Shown piece by piece: positions 43,966-52,659 of a DNA stretch of 64,000 bases. A program made the translations under genes and the position numbers. Numbering within the stretch: position 1 is the stretch's first letter; every line of letters starts with the position of its first letter. Origin of the DNA: Methyloversatilis sp. XJ19-49 (lineage in GTDB: Bacteria > Pseudomonadota > Gammaproteobacteria > Burkholderiales > Rhodocyclaceae); NCBI RefSeq assembly GCF_024580145.1, contig NZ_JANINI010000001.1, positions 445,803 to 509,802 of the forward strand, read 5' to 3'. Below the pieces are notes generated by a model, which saw nothing but the letters and a program-made list of their open reading frames with translations, had not been told where the DNA came from and ran no database searches.

Positions 43966-45552
43966 ATGAAACCCACTGCCCGCGGCATCGCGGTCGCCCC
44001 CCATCACCTGGCCAGCGAATCGGCGCGCGACGTACTGCGCGAAGGCGGCAACGCGATCGAAGCCATGATCGCCGCGGCCGCGACGATCGCCGTCGTCTAT
44101 CCGCACATGAACGCGCTTGGCGGCGACGGCTTCTGGCTGATCGCCGAACCGGGCCAGCCGCCGCGCGCGATCGACGCCTGCGGCGCCGCGGCGGTGATCG
44201 CCAGTCGTACCTGGTACGCCGACCACGACGTCCGCAACCGCCTGCCGACAAGAGGTCCGCTGGCCGCACTGACGATGGCCGGCACGGTGTCGGGCTGGCA
44301 GCTGGCGCTTGAAGCGGCGGCTCAGGCGGGTGGGTGCCTCCCGCTGTCGCGCCTGCTGCGCGATGCCGAACACCATGCGCGGACCGGCACGCCGGTTTCG
44401 CGCAGCCTGGCACGCGGCCTGCGCGCGAAGCAGGACGAACTGCGCCATCAGCCCGGCTTCGCCGCACATTTCATGCCGGACAAAACGGTACCGCAGGCCG
44501 GCGACGTGCTGTGCCAGCCACGTCTGGCCGACACGCTCGCCCAGCTGGCGCGCGCCGGGCTCGAAGATTTCTACCGCGGCGACCTGGCGCGCCGCATGGC
44601 CTCCGCGTTGGGAGCCGCCGGCAGCCCGTTGCGGCTGTCCGACTTCCTGACGCATCGCGCGCAATGGCGCACGCCGTTGAAGCTCGCGCACAGCCTTGGC
44701 CATGTTTACAACACACCACCACCCACCCAGGGTCTGCTGTCGCTGCTGATACTCGGTCAGCTCGACCGTCTCGGGCTCGACGGACTGCATGGCCAGTCTG
44801 CCGAATTCATCCATCGCGTGGTCGAGGCGACGCGCCAGGCCTTCGTGATCCGCGACCGTCACCTGACCGATCCGGCGCGCATGCGCACAGACGCGCAGTC
44901 GCTGCTGTCGGACGACTGCCTCGACATGCTGGCCGACAGCATCGACTTGCAGCGCGCCGGTGGCTGGGTCAGCGGCGCGCCGGGCGATACGGTGTGGCTG
45001 GGTGTGGTCGACGCCGAAGGCCGCGCTGTGAGCTTCATCCAGAGCATCTACCACGAGTTCGGAAGTGGCGTGATCGCCGGCGACACCGGCGTGCTGTGGC
45101 AGAACCGCGGCATCAGCTTTTCGCTGGCGACCGGCGCGCTCAACGCACTGGAACCCTGTCGCAAGCCGTTCCATACGCTCAACCCGCCGATCGCCCAGCT
45201 GACTGACGGGCGCACGGTCGTCTATGGTTCGATGGGTGGCGACGGACAGCCGCAGTTCCAGGCCGCCGTGCTGCTGCGCCACCTGCTGTTCGGCGACGAC
45301 GTGACGGCCGCTGTCGCGGCGCCGCGCTGGTTGCTCGGCCGTACCTGGGGCTCGGACAGCGACACCCTCAAACTGGAGTCGCGCTTTGCGCCCGAAGTGT
45401 TCGACGCGCTGCGCCAGCGGGGTCATGTGGTCGAGTCGCTGCTCGAGTTCGACGAAAGCGCCGGCCATGCCGGCCTCATCGTTCGCCACGCCGACGGCCG
45501 CATCGAAGGTGCCGCCGATCCGCGCTCGGACGGTTCGGTCGAGTACGCCTGA
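43966..45552 (+). CDS. ggt: Gamma-glutamyltransferase family protein
   Basis: 528-residue Ntn-hydrolase of the GGT/YwrD group. The predicted self-cleavage site and nucleophile is Thr342 in GAPGDTVWLGVVDAEG, followed by the family block SFIQSIYHEFGSGVIAGDTG and the small-subunit motif GSMGGDGQPQFQ. No signal peptide is seen (the start MKPTARGIAVAPHHLAS leads straight into the large-subunit fold), so unlike E. coli Ggt this one may be cytoplasmic. The classic TTH at the active site is DTV here, as in many YwrD-like homologues, so glutathione may not be the preferred substrate. The ATG follows GGAGATG. Confidence 0.85.
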   Translation: MKPTARGIAVAPHHLASESARDVLREGGNAIEAMIAAAATIAVVYPHMNALGGDGFWLIAEPGQPPRAIDACGAAAVIASRTWYADHDVRNRLPTRGPLAALTMAGTVSGWQLALEAAAQAGGCLPLSRLLRDAEHHARTGTPVSRSLARGLRAKQDELRHQPGFAAHFMPDKTVPQAGDVLCQPRLADTLAQLARAGLEDFYRGDLARRMASALGAAGSPLRLSDFLTHRAQWRTPLKLAHSLGHVYNTPPPTQGLLSLLILGQLDRLGLDGLHGQSAEFIHRVVEATRQAFVIRDRHLTDPARMRTDAQSLLSDDCLDMLADSIDLQRAGGWVSGAPGDTVWLGVVDAEGRAVSFIQSIYHEFGSGVIAGDTGVLWQNRGISFSLATGALNALEPCRKPFHTLNPPIAQLTDGRTVVYGSMGGDGQPQFQAAVLLRHLLFGDDVTAAVAAPRWLLGRTWGSDSDTLKLESRFAPEVFDALRQRGHVVESLLEFDESAGHAGLIVRHADGRIEGAADPRSDGSVEYA

Positions 45553-45705
45553 GGCGGCAGAGCACACCCGCGAGCGCCCGGCCTCGCCACCGCTGCGCCT
45601 GCTTCCGCCGCATCGAACCGCAAGCCGGCGGGAACCCATGGCCCAGCCATTCGATTGAAAACGTTCGCAATTCGACCGCGCACGGTGAATGCATCGGAAT
45701 GTCGT

Positions 45706-45731
45706 TAACCCCTACTTAATGCAGGGTTTTT
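45706..45731 (+). promoter_or_regulatory. Shared motif, copy 2 (upstream of the PEP-CTERM gene)
   Basis: Contains TAACCCCTA, TTAATG and CAGGGT in the sense of the gene at 45817, about 85-110 bp before its start; 22 of 26 positions (45702-45727) match the copy upstream of the cytochrome operon. The AACCC/GGGTT stem plus TTTTT could also read as a weak terminator of the upstream ggt gene, so the function is ambiguous. Confidence 0.45.
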
Positions 45732-45816
45732 GTCCGCGTACGACGATTGCTCCACGTCTGCAGACTCGCGCCACGCGCGCTGCCGACGCCAACCAATCAA
45801 ACACAAGGATAAAAAC

Positions 45817-46890
45817 GTGAACAAGAGGTCATCCCACAACACCCGCTGGATCGCTGCGGCACTGCTCGCCGGCAGTACCGGCGCGGCCATTGCCAGCCCC
45901 AACTTCTACGGCAGCCTGAGCAACTTCGACGTCTACAACGACACCGGTTCGGAAACCCATGGCTTCGAGATCGAACTTCATGGGGTGTCCGGTTCGGACG
46001 TGACCTACACATTCGGCGGCGACTACAACCGCTACGGCAGTCCGCGTATCGACACCTTCGCCGGCGGCATCTTCGTGCGCTATCTCAGTGCCTACGATAT
46101 TGCCAATGGCGCTTTCATGACCGCGACGCCCGTCCCAACGAGCTTTTCGCCGACCGACGGCCACAGCTGCTGGTCGGGCGGAGGTGCCGGCTACGCGGGC
46201 AGCGGCTGCGAGCACTTCGGTCTGGGTCTCAACAAGAACGCGACCAGCACCACCTACCGCTGGCTCAAGGGTGATGCGGCAACCGGACAGATCACGCCGG
46301 TCGGCGGCAATGTGCTGATCGCTGCACCGGTCTGGCAGGTCATCGATCCGGCGCCGGCCGATCCGGGTCAGCCGGCCGCCGTGCCCATCGTGCAGGCGGT
46401 GATTGCGCCGGAACCCGCGGAGAACCACGAACAGTATGGCGAAGCGCAGTGGGTCAAGGTCTACACGACCGAAATCGAGCGCGAGGTGGAACTTGAAGAG
46501 TTGCTGAGCGACAACGAAGTCGTGCCGCGCGAACAGTCGGAAACCGAAATCGAATGGGTGCTGTTCCAGGCGAAGCCGGAAGGCAAGGACGACGGCGAAG
46601 GCGACGAACTGCTGCTGGAAAAACCGCTCGCCGGCGACCTGGGCGGCAAGAAATCGATCATCCGGCGCTACGAGTTCTATGAATATCTCGGCGCCTACAA
46701 TCCCGAGGATCACGAAGCCCAGCCGTTCGACGAAGCAGATCCGGAGGGTGCCGGCGAGGTCGGCCGTTACATCGGTGCGCAGATGGCGGCGGCCAATCTC
46801 GCTGCGGCACCGGTGCCCGAGCCATCGATCTGGCTGTCGATGTTGGGCGGGCTGGCAGTCGTCGGGCTGCTGCGTCGCCGCCCGAGGTAA
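45817..46890 (+). CDS. PEP-CTERM sorting-domain protein, acidic
   Basis: 357-residue exported protein starting at GTG 45817, which follows an AAGGAT site and a signal peptide (basic N terminus, core IAAALLAGSTGAAIAS). The N-terminal half is beta-rich (GFEIELHGVSGSDVTYTFGG). The middle is rich in Glu (IEREVELEELLSDNEV; a stretch KPEGKDDGEGDELL). The C terminus is a PEP-CTERM anchor: VPEPSIWLS, hydrophobic helix, RRRPR. It is an exosortase substrate for the envelope or matrix. It is alone, but shares an upstream motif with the flavocytochrome operon. Function unknown. Confidence 0.8.
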   Translation: MNKRSSHNTRWIAAALLAGSTGAAIASPNFYGSLSNFDVYNDTGSETHGFEIELHGVSGSDVTYTFGGDYNRYGSPRIDTFAGGIFVRYLSAYDIANGAFMTATPVPTSFSPTDGHSCWSGGGAGYAGSGCEHFGLGLNKNATSTTYRWLKGDAATGQITPVGGNVLIAAPVWQVIDPAPADPGQPAAVPIVQAVIAPEPAENHEQYGEAQWVKVYTTEIEREVELEELLSDNEVVPREQSETEIEWVLFQAKPEGKDDGEGDELLLEKPLAGDLGGKKSIIRRYEFYEYLGAYNPEDHEAQPFDEADPEGAGEVGRYIGAQMAAANLAAAPVPEPSIWLSMLGGLAVVGLLRRRPR

Positions 46891-46993
46891 TGATGCCGCG
46901 CCCGGTCCGATGACACGAGCGCGCCGCACAGGACACGTAAGGACGACGTATCGACACCGGTCATCTGCGCATACTCATTGCCGGAGACCGTCC

Positions 46994-47773
46994 ATGTCGC
47001 TGCGTCTTGTCCTGCCTGGCCTGCTGGCTGCCGCGCTTCCTCCTTTCGTGCTCGCACAGAGCGCACCACCCTGCCAGGCCACCCGCAGCTGGGTACCGGT
47101 GGTCGAGCTCTACACGTCGCAGGGCTGCAGCAGTTGCCCGCCGGCCGACGACTGGCTGCGTTCGCTGAAACAGGCGGCCGACGCGCAGCTCATCGTGCCG
47201 CTGGCCTTCCATGTCGATTACTGGGATTACCTGGGCTGGCGTGACCCGTACTCGTCCGGCGCCCATTCGGCACGACAGCGCCGGCTGGCACGCGCCGAGG
47301 GGGGCAGCGTGGTCTATACGCCGCAGGTCAGGCTGGCTGGAGACGACTTCCGCGGCTGGCGTTCGGCCGACACGGTGCGTTCGATGCTGGCGCGCAAGTC
47401 GCCGGAACCGGCCGCCGACGTGATGCTTTCGCTCGATCTGCGCGGCAATGTGCTCAAGGTCGATGCGCGCACCACGCTGCCGGGCGCCACGGTGGGTTAC
47501 GTCGCCGTGTACGAGCGCATGCTGGCGTCGAAGATTTCAGGTGGCGAGAACGCGGGGCGTACCTTGCAGCACGACTTCGTCGTGCGCACCCTGATCGGCC
47601 CGTTCACGCCGGACGCACAGGGGCGTTTCAATCTCATGCGCGATATTGCGCTCGACCCGGCCTGGAAGCGCACCGATCTTGGCGTGGCACTGGTGCAGGC
47701 CGACGCCGACTCCGGCGCTGCGCTGCTCGGCGCTTCCCTGGCGCTGTGCAACGCGCCAGGGTCAGCGCGCTGA
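46994..47773 (+). CDS. Secreted thioredoxin-like protein, DUF1223
   Basis: 259 residues with a signal peptide (about 1-21, ending VLA). The DUF1223 family block ELYTSQGCSSCPPADDW gives a CxxC pair (Cys45, Cys48) in a thioredoxin-like fold; VDYWDYLGWRDPYSS and VYTPQVRLAG are also typical. It is probably periplasmic, with a thiol-redox or metal-related role that is not established. The frame upstream of the ATG shadows the PEP-CTERM gene. The 3' end overlaps the convergent BLUF gene by 12 bp. Confidence 0.85.
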   Translation: MSLRLVLPGLLAAALPPFVLAQSAPPCQATRSWVPVVELYTSQGCSSCPPADDWLRSLKQAADAQLIVPLAFHVDYWDYLGWRDPYSSGAHSARQRRLARAEGGSVVYTPQVRLAGDDFRGWRSADTVRSMLARKSPEPAADVMLSLDLRGNVLKVDARTTLPGATVGYVAVYERMLASKISGGENAGRTLQHDFVVRTLIGPFTPDAQGRFNLMRDIALDPAWKRTDLGVALVQADADSGAALLGASLALCNAPGSAR

Positions 47774-48187
47774 TTTCCAGCGCGCCACACCGATGAGCGC
47801 CTGAAACAGCGCCTCGACCGACGCCGCCGACATCGTGTAGGGATCGAATTCCGGGCGCGGGCAATACTTCAGGAACAGCGCCCGGTTCTCGGCGGTGTAG
47901 CCGACGTACCCCATGCCCCAGTCGGTGAAGTCGCGCTGCGCGATTTCCTTGAGCCCCACCAGAAGCGGATCGCGGTGCCGCGCATCGGCCACGATGCGGT
48001 GATAGGCCGCATTCACCTGATCGCGGCCGCCTTCCAGGCATTGCAGGAACACGCTGCCGGTGTAGCACAGGGCGCCGGTGATGCCGTCCCGCGCATTGTT
48101 CGCCTGCGACACCTGCAGGATATGTTCGATGTCGCCCGGCCCGACGTCGGGCTGGACGCGGCTTGCGTAGATCAGTCGGACCAGCAT
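47762..48187 (-). CDS. BLUF-domain blue-light sensor
   Basis: 141-residue single-domain photoreceptor binding FAD. The key residues are at the right spacing: Tyr7 (LIYASR), Asn31 (NNARDGITG), Gln49 (FLQCLEGG), plus Trp90 and Met92 (FTDWGMGY), equivalent to Tyr21, Asn45, Gln63, Trp104 and Met106 of AppA. No output domain is fused, so it must act by binding a partner, as other short BLUF proteins do; no obvious partner is adjacent. It is convergent with, and overlaps, the DUF1223 gene. The photocycle is expected to be intact. Confidence 0.93.
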   Translation of the reverse strand: MLVRLIYASRVQPDVGPGDIEHILQVSQANNARDGITGALCYTGSVFLQCLEGGRDQVNAAYHRIVADARHRDPLLVGLKEIAQRDFTDWGMGYVGYTAENRALFLKYCPRPEFDPYTMSAASVEALFQALIGVARWKSAR

Positions 48188-48315
48188 GGTTCTCTCCTAG
48201 GCTCCACCGCCATTCAATCACGGTCGCCCTGGCGCTGCGACAAGAGATTGTGCAGCGCGGCGCCCGCAGCCGGTCGACCGGTAGAATGGTGGCCTTATTC
48301 CGTTGTCTGTCTCAC

Positions 48316-49236
48316 ATGTCCATCCAGTGGTTCCCCGGTCACATGACCGCCGCGCGCAAGCACGCGACCGACGCGATGAAGTCGGTCGACGTGGTGGTCG
48401 AGGTGCTCGACGCACGTCTGCCCGACGCGAGCAGCAATCCGCTGATCCACGCCATCCGCACGCATCGCAACCGGCCGTGCCTGAAACTGCTGAACAAGGC
48501 CGATCTGGCCGACCCGGAAGCGACGGCGGCCTGGCTGAAGCATTTCAACGCCCAGCCGAACACGAAGGCAGTCTCGATTTCGGCACGCAAGCCGGGCGAC
48601 GCGAAGCGCATCGAACAGCTGGCGCAATCGCTCGCACCGCATCGTGACGACAACCTCAAACCGCTGCGCCTCATCATCATGGGCATCCCGAACGTCGGCA
48701 AGTCGACGCTGATGAATGCGCTGGTGAAGAAGCATGTCGCCGCGACCGGCGACGAGCCGGCGATCACCAAGAGCATCCAGCGCATCCACCTGACGCCGCG
48801 GCTCACGCTGTACGACACGCCGGGCCTGATGTGGCCGAAGATCGAGCATGAAAGCGACGGCCTGATGCTGGCGGCCAGCCATGCCATCGGCCGCAACGCC
48901 ATCATCGACGAAGAGGTGGCGACCTTTCTCGGCAACCTGCTGCAGGCGAAGTATCCGGCACTGATGACCGCCCGCTACGGCTGCACGCCGGACATGGACG
49001 GCGTGTCGGTCATCCAGCACATCGCCGCGCGGCGCGGCTACCGCATCAAGGGCGGCGCGCCGGATTACGAGAAGGCGTCGTTCACCCTGCTGCAGGACTA
49101 CCGCGACGGCGCCATCGGCCGCGTCAGCCTCGAAACCCCGGAATCGCGCGCCCGGATGCTGGTCGCCGACCGTGCAGCCAAGGCAGAGAAGGCGAAGCAG
49201 AAGGCGCCGGACGACGACACCACGTCGGCGGACTGA
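48316..49236 (+). CDS. ylqF: Ribosome biogenesis GTPase YlqF/RbgA
   Basis: 306-residue circularly permuted GTPase assisting late 50S assembly. The G motifs occur in permuted order: G4 NKAD (60-63), G5 SISA (87-90), G1 GIPNVGKS (123-130) and G3 DTPG (167-170). The N terminus IQWFPGHMTAARK is a family hallmark and sets the start at 48316; the in-frame upstream codons are not used. The C-terminal part is basic and helical, as expected for rRNA contact. The gene is immediately followed by the minisatellite array, 37 bp after its stop. Confidence 0.93.
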   Translation: MSIQWFPGHMTAARKHATDAMKSVDVVVEVLDARLPDASSNPLIHAIRTHRNRPCLKLLNKADLADPEATAAWLKHFNAQPNTKAVSISARKPGDAKRIEQLAQSLAPHRDDNLKPLRLIIMGIPNVGKSTLMNALVKKHVAATGDEPAITKSIQRIHLTPRLTLYDTPGLMWPKIEHESDGLMLAASHAIGRNAIIDEEVATFLGNLLQAKYPALMTARYGCTPDMDGVSVIQHIAARRGYRIKGGAPDYEKASFTLLQDYRDGAIGRVSLETPESRARMLVADRAAKAEKAKQKAPDDDTTSAD

Positions 49237-49272
49237 CGGGAACGGGGCCTGCGAAGGGAACTGCAGGGTTCA

Positions 49273-49605
49273 GGGCTGTGCTCCTGGACTGTGCTCCTGG
49301 GCTGTGCTCCTGGGCTGTGCTCCTGGGCTGTGCTCCTGGGCTGTGCTCCTGGGCTGTGCTCCTGGGCTGTGCTCCTGGGCTGTGCTCCTGGGCTGTGCTC
49401 CTGGGCTGTGCTCCGGGGCTGTGCTCCTGGGCTGTGCTCCTGGGCTGTGCGCCTGGGCTGTGCTCCTGGGCTGTGCTCCTGGGCGGTGCTCCGGGGCTGT
49501 GCTCCTGGGCTGTGCTCCTGGGCTGTGCGCCTGGGCTGTGCTCCTGGGCTGTGCTCCTGGGCGGTGCTCCGGGGCTGTGCTCCTGGGCTGTGCTCCTGGG
49601 CTGTG
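49273..49605. repeat. 13-bp minisatellite, 25 full units
   Basis: GGGCTGTGCTCCT is repeated head to tail 25 times (49273-49597) plus an 8-bp partial unit, with almost no drift. Variants are ordered: units ending CCG recur at 49403, 49481 and 49559, and units with GCGCCT at 49442 and 49520, so six units (78 bp) form a higher-order repeat that has duplicated. As 13 is not a multiple of 3, every frame on a strand reads the same 13-residue period. The array ends inside the REP element that follows. No gene is claimed in it. Confidence 0.95.
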
Positions 49606-49730
49606 GGAGCGGCGGCCTCGCCGCGATACGCACGCTGCACAACGACCATCGCGGCACTGATCGCGGCGAGGCCGCCGCTCCCACAGCCGCTCCCACAGGC
49701 CGCTGCTCCCACAGGGGCCGCTCCCACAGG
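49601..49730. repeat. REP-type inverted repeat pair (REPIN-like) with tail copies
   Basis: CTGTGGGAGCGGCGGCCTCG and seven more bases (49601-49627) recur perfectly inverted at 49660-49686, separated by 32 bp, giving a 27-bp stem. Three partial copies ending GCTCCCACAG follow (to about 49730). TGTGGGAGC-type ends are known from REP elements of Pseudomonas and other proteobacteria, moved by RAYT transposases. The left arm starts within the last partial minisatellite unit. Confidence 0.85.
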
Positions 49731-49800
49731 GCGCACTGCATTGACTGTGGTCGCAGCAGCAGGAAGGGCTGCGGCGAGCGAACGCCGGAAGGTGCCGATG

Positions 49801-51591
49801 TCAGTCCAGCGACTCGTCCAGCGTCGCGACTGCCCCCTGACACACGACATGCGCCAGTCCGGCACACTGGCTCAGCACATGGTCGGCGTAGAAGCGGGCG
49901 CTGACGATCTTGGCGCGATGGAAGTCTGCGTCGTCGCTGCCGCCGGCCAGATGACGATGCGACAGCAGCGCCGCACGCGCCATCTGCCAGCCGCCGGCGG
50001 CGCGGCCGAACAGCCCGAGCAGCGGTACGGCCCCAGCCAGCACGGCACGCATATCGCTGCGGAAGTGTCCGACCACGAAGCCCACGCCGCGCTCCAGCGC
50101 CTGCGCCGCGTCGCGCAGGGCGGCTGCGATCACGGCCAGCGCCGCGTCACCGGTCGCGTCCAGCGCAGCGCACTGCGCATGCATGTCGGCGATCACCGCG
50201 CGGGCGGCGCTGCCGCCGTCACGCGCGATCTTGCGGCCGACCAGATCGTTGGCCTGGATGGCCGTCGTACCTTCGTAGATCGTGGTGATGCGTGCGTCGC
50301 GCAGGTACTGCGCGGCACCGGTTTCCTCGACGTAGCCCATGCCGCCATGCACCTGCACGCCCAGTGAGGCGATGTCGTTGGCGGTTTCGGTGCTCCAGCC
50401 CTTGACCAGCGGAATCATCAGTTCGACGAAACCCTGCGCGCGCGAACGCGCCTCCGGGTCGGGGTCATGTTCGGCGCGGTCCAGCGACGCCGCCGTCACG
50501 GCGGCCAGCGCGCGCATCGCCTCGACCTGCGACTTCATCAGCATGAGCATGCGACGCACATCCGGGTGGCGGATGATGGCGACGCGCTCGCCCGACTTCA
50601 CGCCCGCTTCGGTACCCTGCACCCGCTCGCGCGCATAGTCCATCGCGCGCTGCAGCGCGCGCTCGGCGACCGCGATGCCCTGCAGGCCGACCGCGTAACG
50701 CGCGGCATTCATCATGATGAACATGTATTCGATGCCGCGATTCTCGTCGCCGCACAGCCAGCCGACCGCGCCACCGTCGTCGCCGTAGGCCATGACACAG
50801 GTCGGACTGGCATGGATGCCCAGTTTGTGCTCCAGCGACACGCAGCGCACGTCGTTGCGCGCGCCCGGCCTGCCGTCGGCGTCGGGAACGAACTTGGGCA
50901 CGATGAACAGCGAAATACCCTTGACCCCATCAGGTGCGCCCGGCGTGCGTGCCAGTACCAGATGCACGATGTTGTCGGCCAGTTCGTGTTCGCCGAAGGT
51001 GATGTAGATCTTCTGGCCGAACACACGGTAGCTGCCGTCTGCCTGCGGCTCGGCGCGGGTGCGCACGGCGGCAAGGTCGGAGCCGGCCTGCGGCTCGGTC
51101 AGGTTCATGGTGCCGGTCCATTCGCCGCTCACCATCCGGTCCAGATACAGGTGCTTCTGTTCATCCGAACCACACAGCGACAGCGCTTCGATGGCGCCGG
51201 CGGTCAGCAGCGGGCACAGCGAAAATGCCATGTTCGCGCCCATCACCATTTCCTGGATCATCGCGACCACCACATGCGGCATGCCCGCTCCGCCGTGTGC
51301 CGGGTCGCAGCCCATGCCGTTCCAGCCGTTCTCCGCGTACTGCCGGTAGGCGTCGTTGAAGCCCTCCGGCAGCGTCACGCGGCCATCGGCGCCCAGCGTG
51401 GCGCCGGCGCGATCGCCGATCCAGTTCAGCGGCGACAGGACTTCGGAGGTGAAGCGCGCGGCCTCGTCGAGCACGGCATCGACCACGTCGGGGCTCGAAT
51501 CCTCCAGCCCGGGCAGCGCCACCACTTCGGCCAGCGCGGCCAGTTCCAGCGCGAAACGCATGTCGCGCAGCGGGGCAATGTATTCACTCAT
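49801..51591 (-). CDS. Acyl-CoA dehydrogenase with extended C-terminal domain
   Basis: 596-residue FAD enzyme that oxidises an acyl-CoA to the 2-enoyl-CoA and reduces ETF. Visible are TEPQAGSDLAAVRTRA, the GEWTGTMNL segment, the catalytic Glu in IYEGTTAIQANDLVGRK, and about 120 extra C-terminal residues. This longer class includes fatty acyl-CoA dehydrogenases and DmdC (3-methylthiopropionyl-CoA dehydrogenase), so the substrate could be a medium- or long-chain acyl-CoA or methylthiopropionyl-CoA. It is followed upstream (minus strand) by etfB-etfA, its electron acceptor, and probably shares regulation by the TetR protein at 53.5 kb. Confidence 0.9.
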   Translation of the reverse strand: MSEYIAPLRDMRFALELAALAEVVALPGLEDSSPDVVDAVLDEAARFTSEVLSPLNWIGDRAGATLGADGRVTLPEGFNDAYRQYAENGWNGMGCDPAHGGAGMPHVVVAMIQEMVMGANMAFSLCPLLTAGAIEALSLCGSDEQKHLYLDRMVSGEWTGTMNLTEPQAGSDLAAVRTRAEPQADGSYRVFGQKIYITFGEHELADNIVHLVLARTPGAPDGVKGISLFIVPKFVPDADGRPGARNDVRCVSLEHKLGIHASPTCVMAYGDDGGAVGWLCGDENRGIEYMFIMMNAARYAVGLQGIAVAERALQRAMDYARERVQGTEAGVKSGERVAIIRHPDVRRMLMLMKSQVEAMRALAAVTAASLDRAEHDPDPEARSRAQGFVELMIPLVKGWSTETANDIASLGVQVHGGMGYVEETGAAQYLRDARITTIYEGTTAIQANDLVGRKIARDGGSAARAVIADMHAQCAALDATGDAALAVIAAALRDAAQALERGVGFVVGHFRSDMRAVLAGAVPLLGLFGRAAGGWQMARAALLSHRHLAGGSDDADFHRAKIVSARFYADHVLSQCAGLAHVVCQGAVATLDESLD

Positions 51592-51711
51592 GGCTCACTC
51601 CTCCGGGGCGCTGCCGGCCCGTTGATGCTGCGCTGCGGATCGCCGCGGCGAAAGACGCTACCACGACGCGACAGCGACACTGGCGACCTCCGGGAGACTG
51701 TCAGGCGCAGG

Positions 51712-52647
51712 CTACCCCAGCTCCGCAACCAGTTTCGGCACCAGTTCGAACAGGTCGCCGACCAGGCCGTAGTCGGCGACCTGGAAGATCGGCGCGTCGG
51801 CGTCCTTGTTGATGGCGACGATCACCTTCGATTCCTTCATGCCGGCCAGGTGCTGGATGGCACCCGAAAGACCGACGGCAATATAGAGATCGGGGGCGAC
51901 GATCTTGCCGGTCTGACCGACCTGGTAATCGTTCGGCGCATAGCCCGAATCGACCGCGGCACGGCTGGCACCGAGCGCCGCACCGAGTTTGTCGGCCAGC
52001 GGTTCGAGCACGCTGTGGTAGGCCTCACCGCTGCCGAGCCCGCGTCCGCCGGACACGACGACGCGTGCCGAGCCGAGTTCGGGGCGCACCGACTTAGACA
52101 GTTCCTGCGACACGAAAGTCGCCAGCCCGGTCGCTGCCGGTGGCTGGATGGCTTCGACTGCCGCGCTGCCGCCGGCAGCCGGCGCCGGATCGAATGCGGT
52201 CGCCCGCACCGTGATGACCTTGGTCGCGTCGCGGCTCTGCACCGTGGCCAGCGCATTGCCGGCGTAGATCGGGCGCACGAAGGTGTCTGCCGACTCGACC
52301 GCTACGATGTCCGACACCTGAGCGACGTCGAGCAGCGCCGCGACGCGCGGCATGAAGTTCTTGCCGAAGCTGCTGGCCGGCGCCAGCAGGTGGGTGTACC
52401 CGGCCGCCAGCGTCAGCACCAGCGCGGCCACGTCTTCCGCCAGCGCGTGTTCGAACTGCGGCGCGTCGGCCACCAGCACCTTCGTAACGCCAGCGACCGC
52501 CGCCGCGGCGCTCGCTGCGGCGGCGCAGCCCCGGCCGGCGACCAGTACGGTGATGTCGCCACCGATCCTGGAGGCGGCGGCAATCGTGTTCAGCGTCGCC
52601 GGACGCAGCGCGGCGTTGTCGTGTTCGGCAATGACCAGAATGTTCAT
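51712..52647 (-). CDS. etfA: Electron transfer flavoprotein alpha subunit
   Basis: 311-residue ETF alpha chain, which carries FAD and passes electrons from acyl-CoA dehydrogenases to ETF:quinone oxidoreductase. The C-terminal FAD domain shows [37 protein letters not shown] and [14 protein letters not shown], the family signature. It lies 12 bp after etfB and 120 bp before the acyl-CoA dehydrogenase gene, a complete dehydrogenase-ETF unit. No terminator is evident between etfA and the dehydrogenase gene. Confidence 0.95.
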   Translation of the reverse strand: MNILVIAEHDNAALRPATLNTIAAASRIGGDITVLVAGRGCAAAASAAAAVAGVTKVLVADAPQFEHALAEDVAALVLTLAAGYTHLLAPASSFGKNFMPRVAALLDVAQVSDIVAVESADTFVRPIYAGNALATVQSRDATKVITVRATAFDPAPAAGGSAAVEAIQPPAATGLATFVSQELSKSVRPELGSARVVVSGGRGLGSGEAYHSVLEPLADKLGAALGASRAAVDSGYAPNDYQVGQTGKIVAPDLYIAVGLSGAIQHLAGMKESKVIVAINKDADAPIFQVADYGLVGDLFELVPKLVAELG

Positions 52648-52659
52648 GTCAGGGATTCC

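Noticed and set aside
49273-49605. CRISPR array
   Set aside because: Units are 13 bp, directly adjacent and without spacers; no cas gene is near.
49098-50367. Repeat-protein genes reading through the minisatellite on either strand
   Set aside because: Open frames exist only because a 13-bp unit without stops keeps every frame open; no ribosome site or conserved flanking domain.
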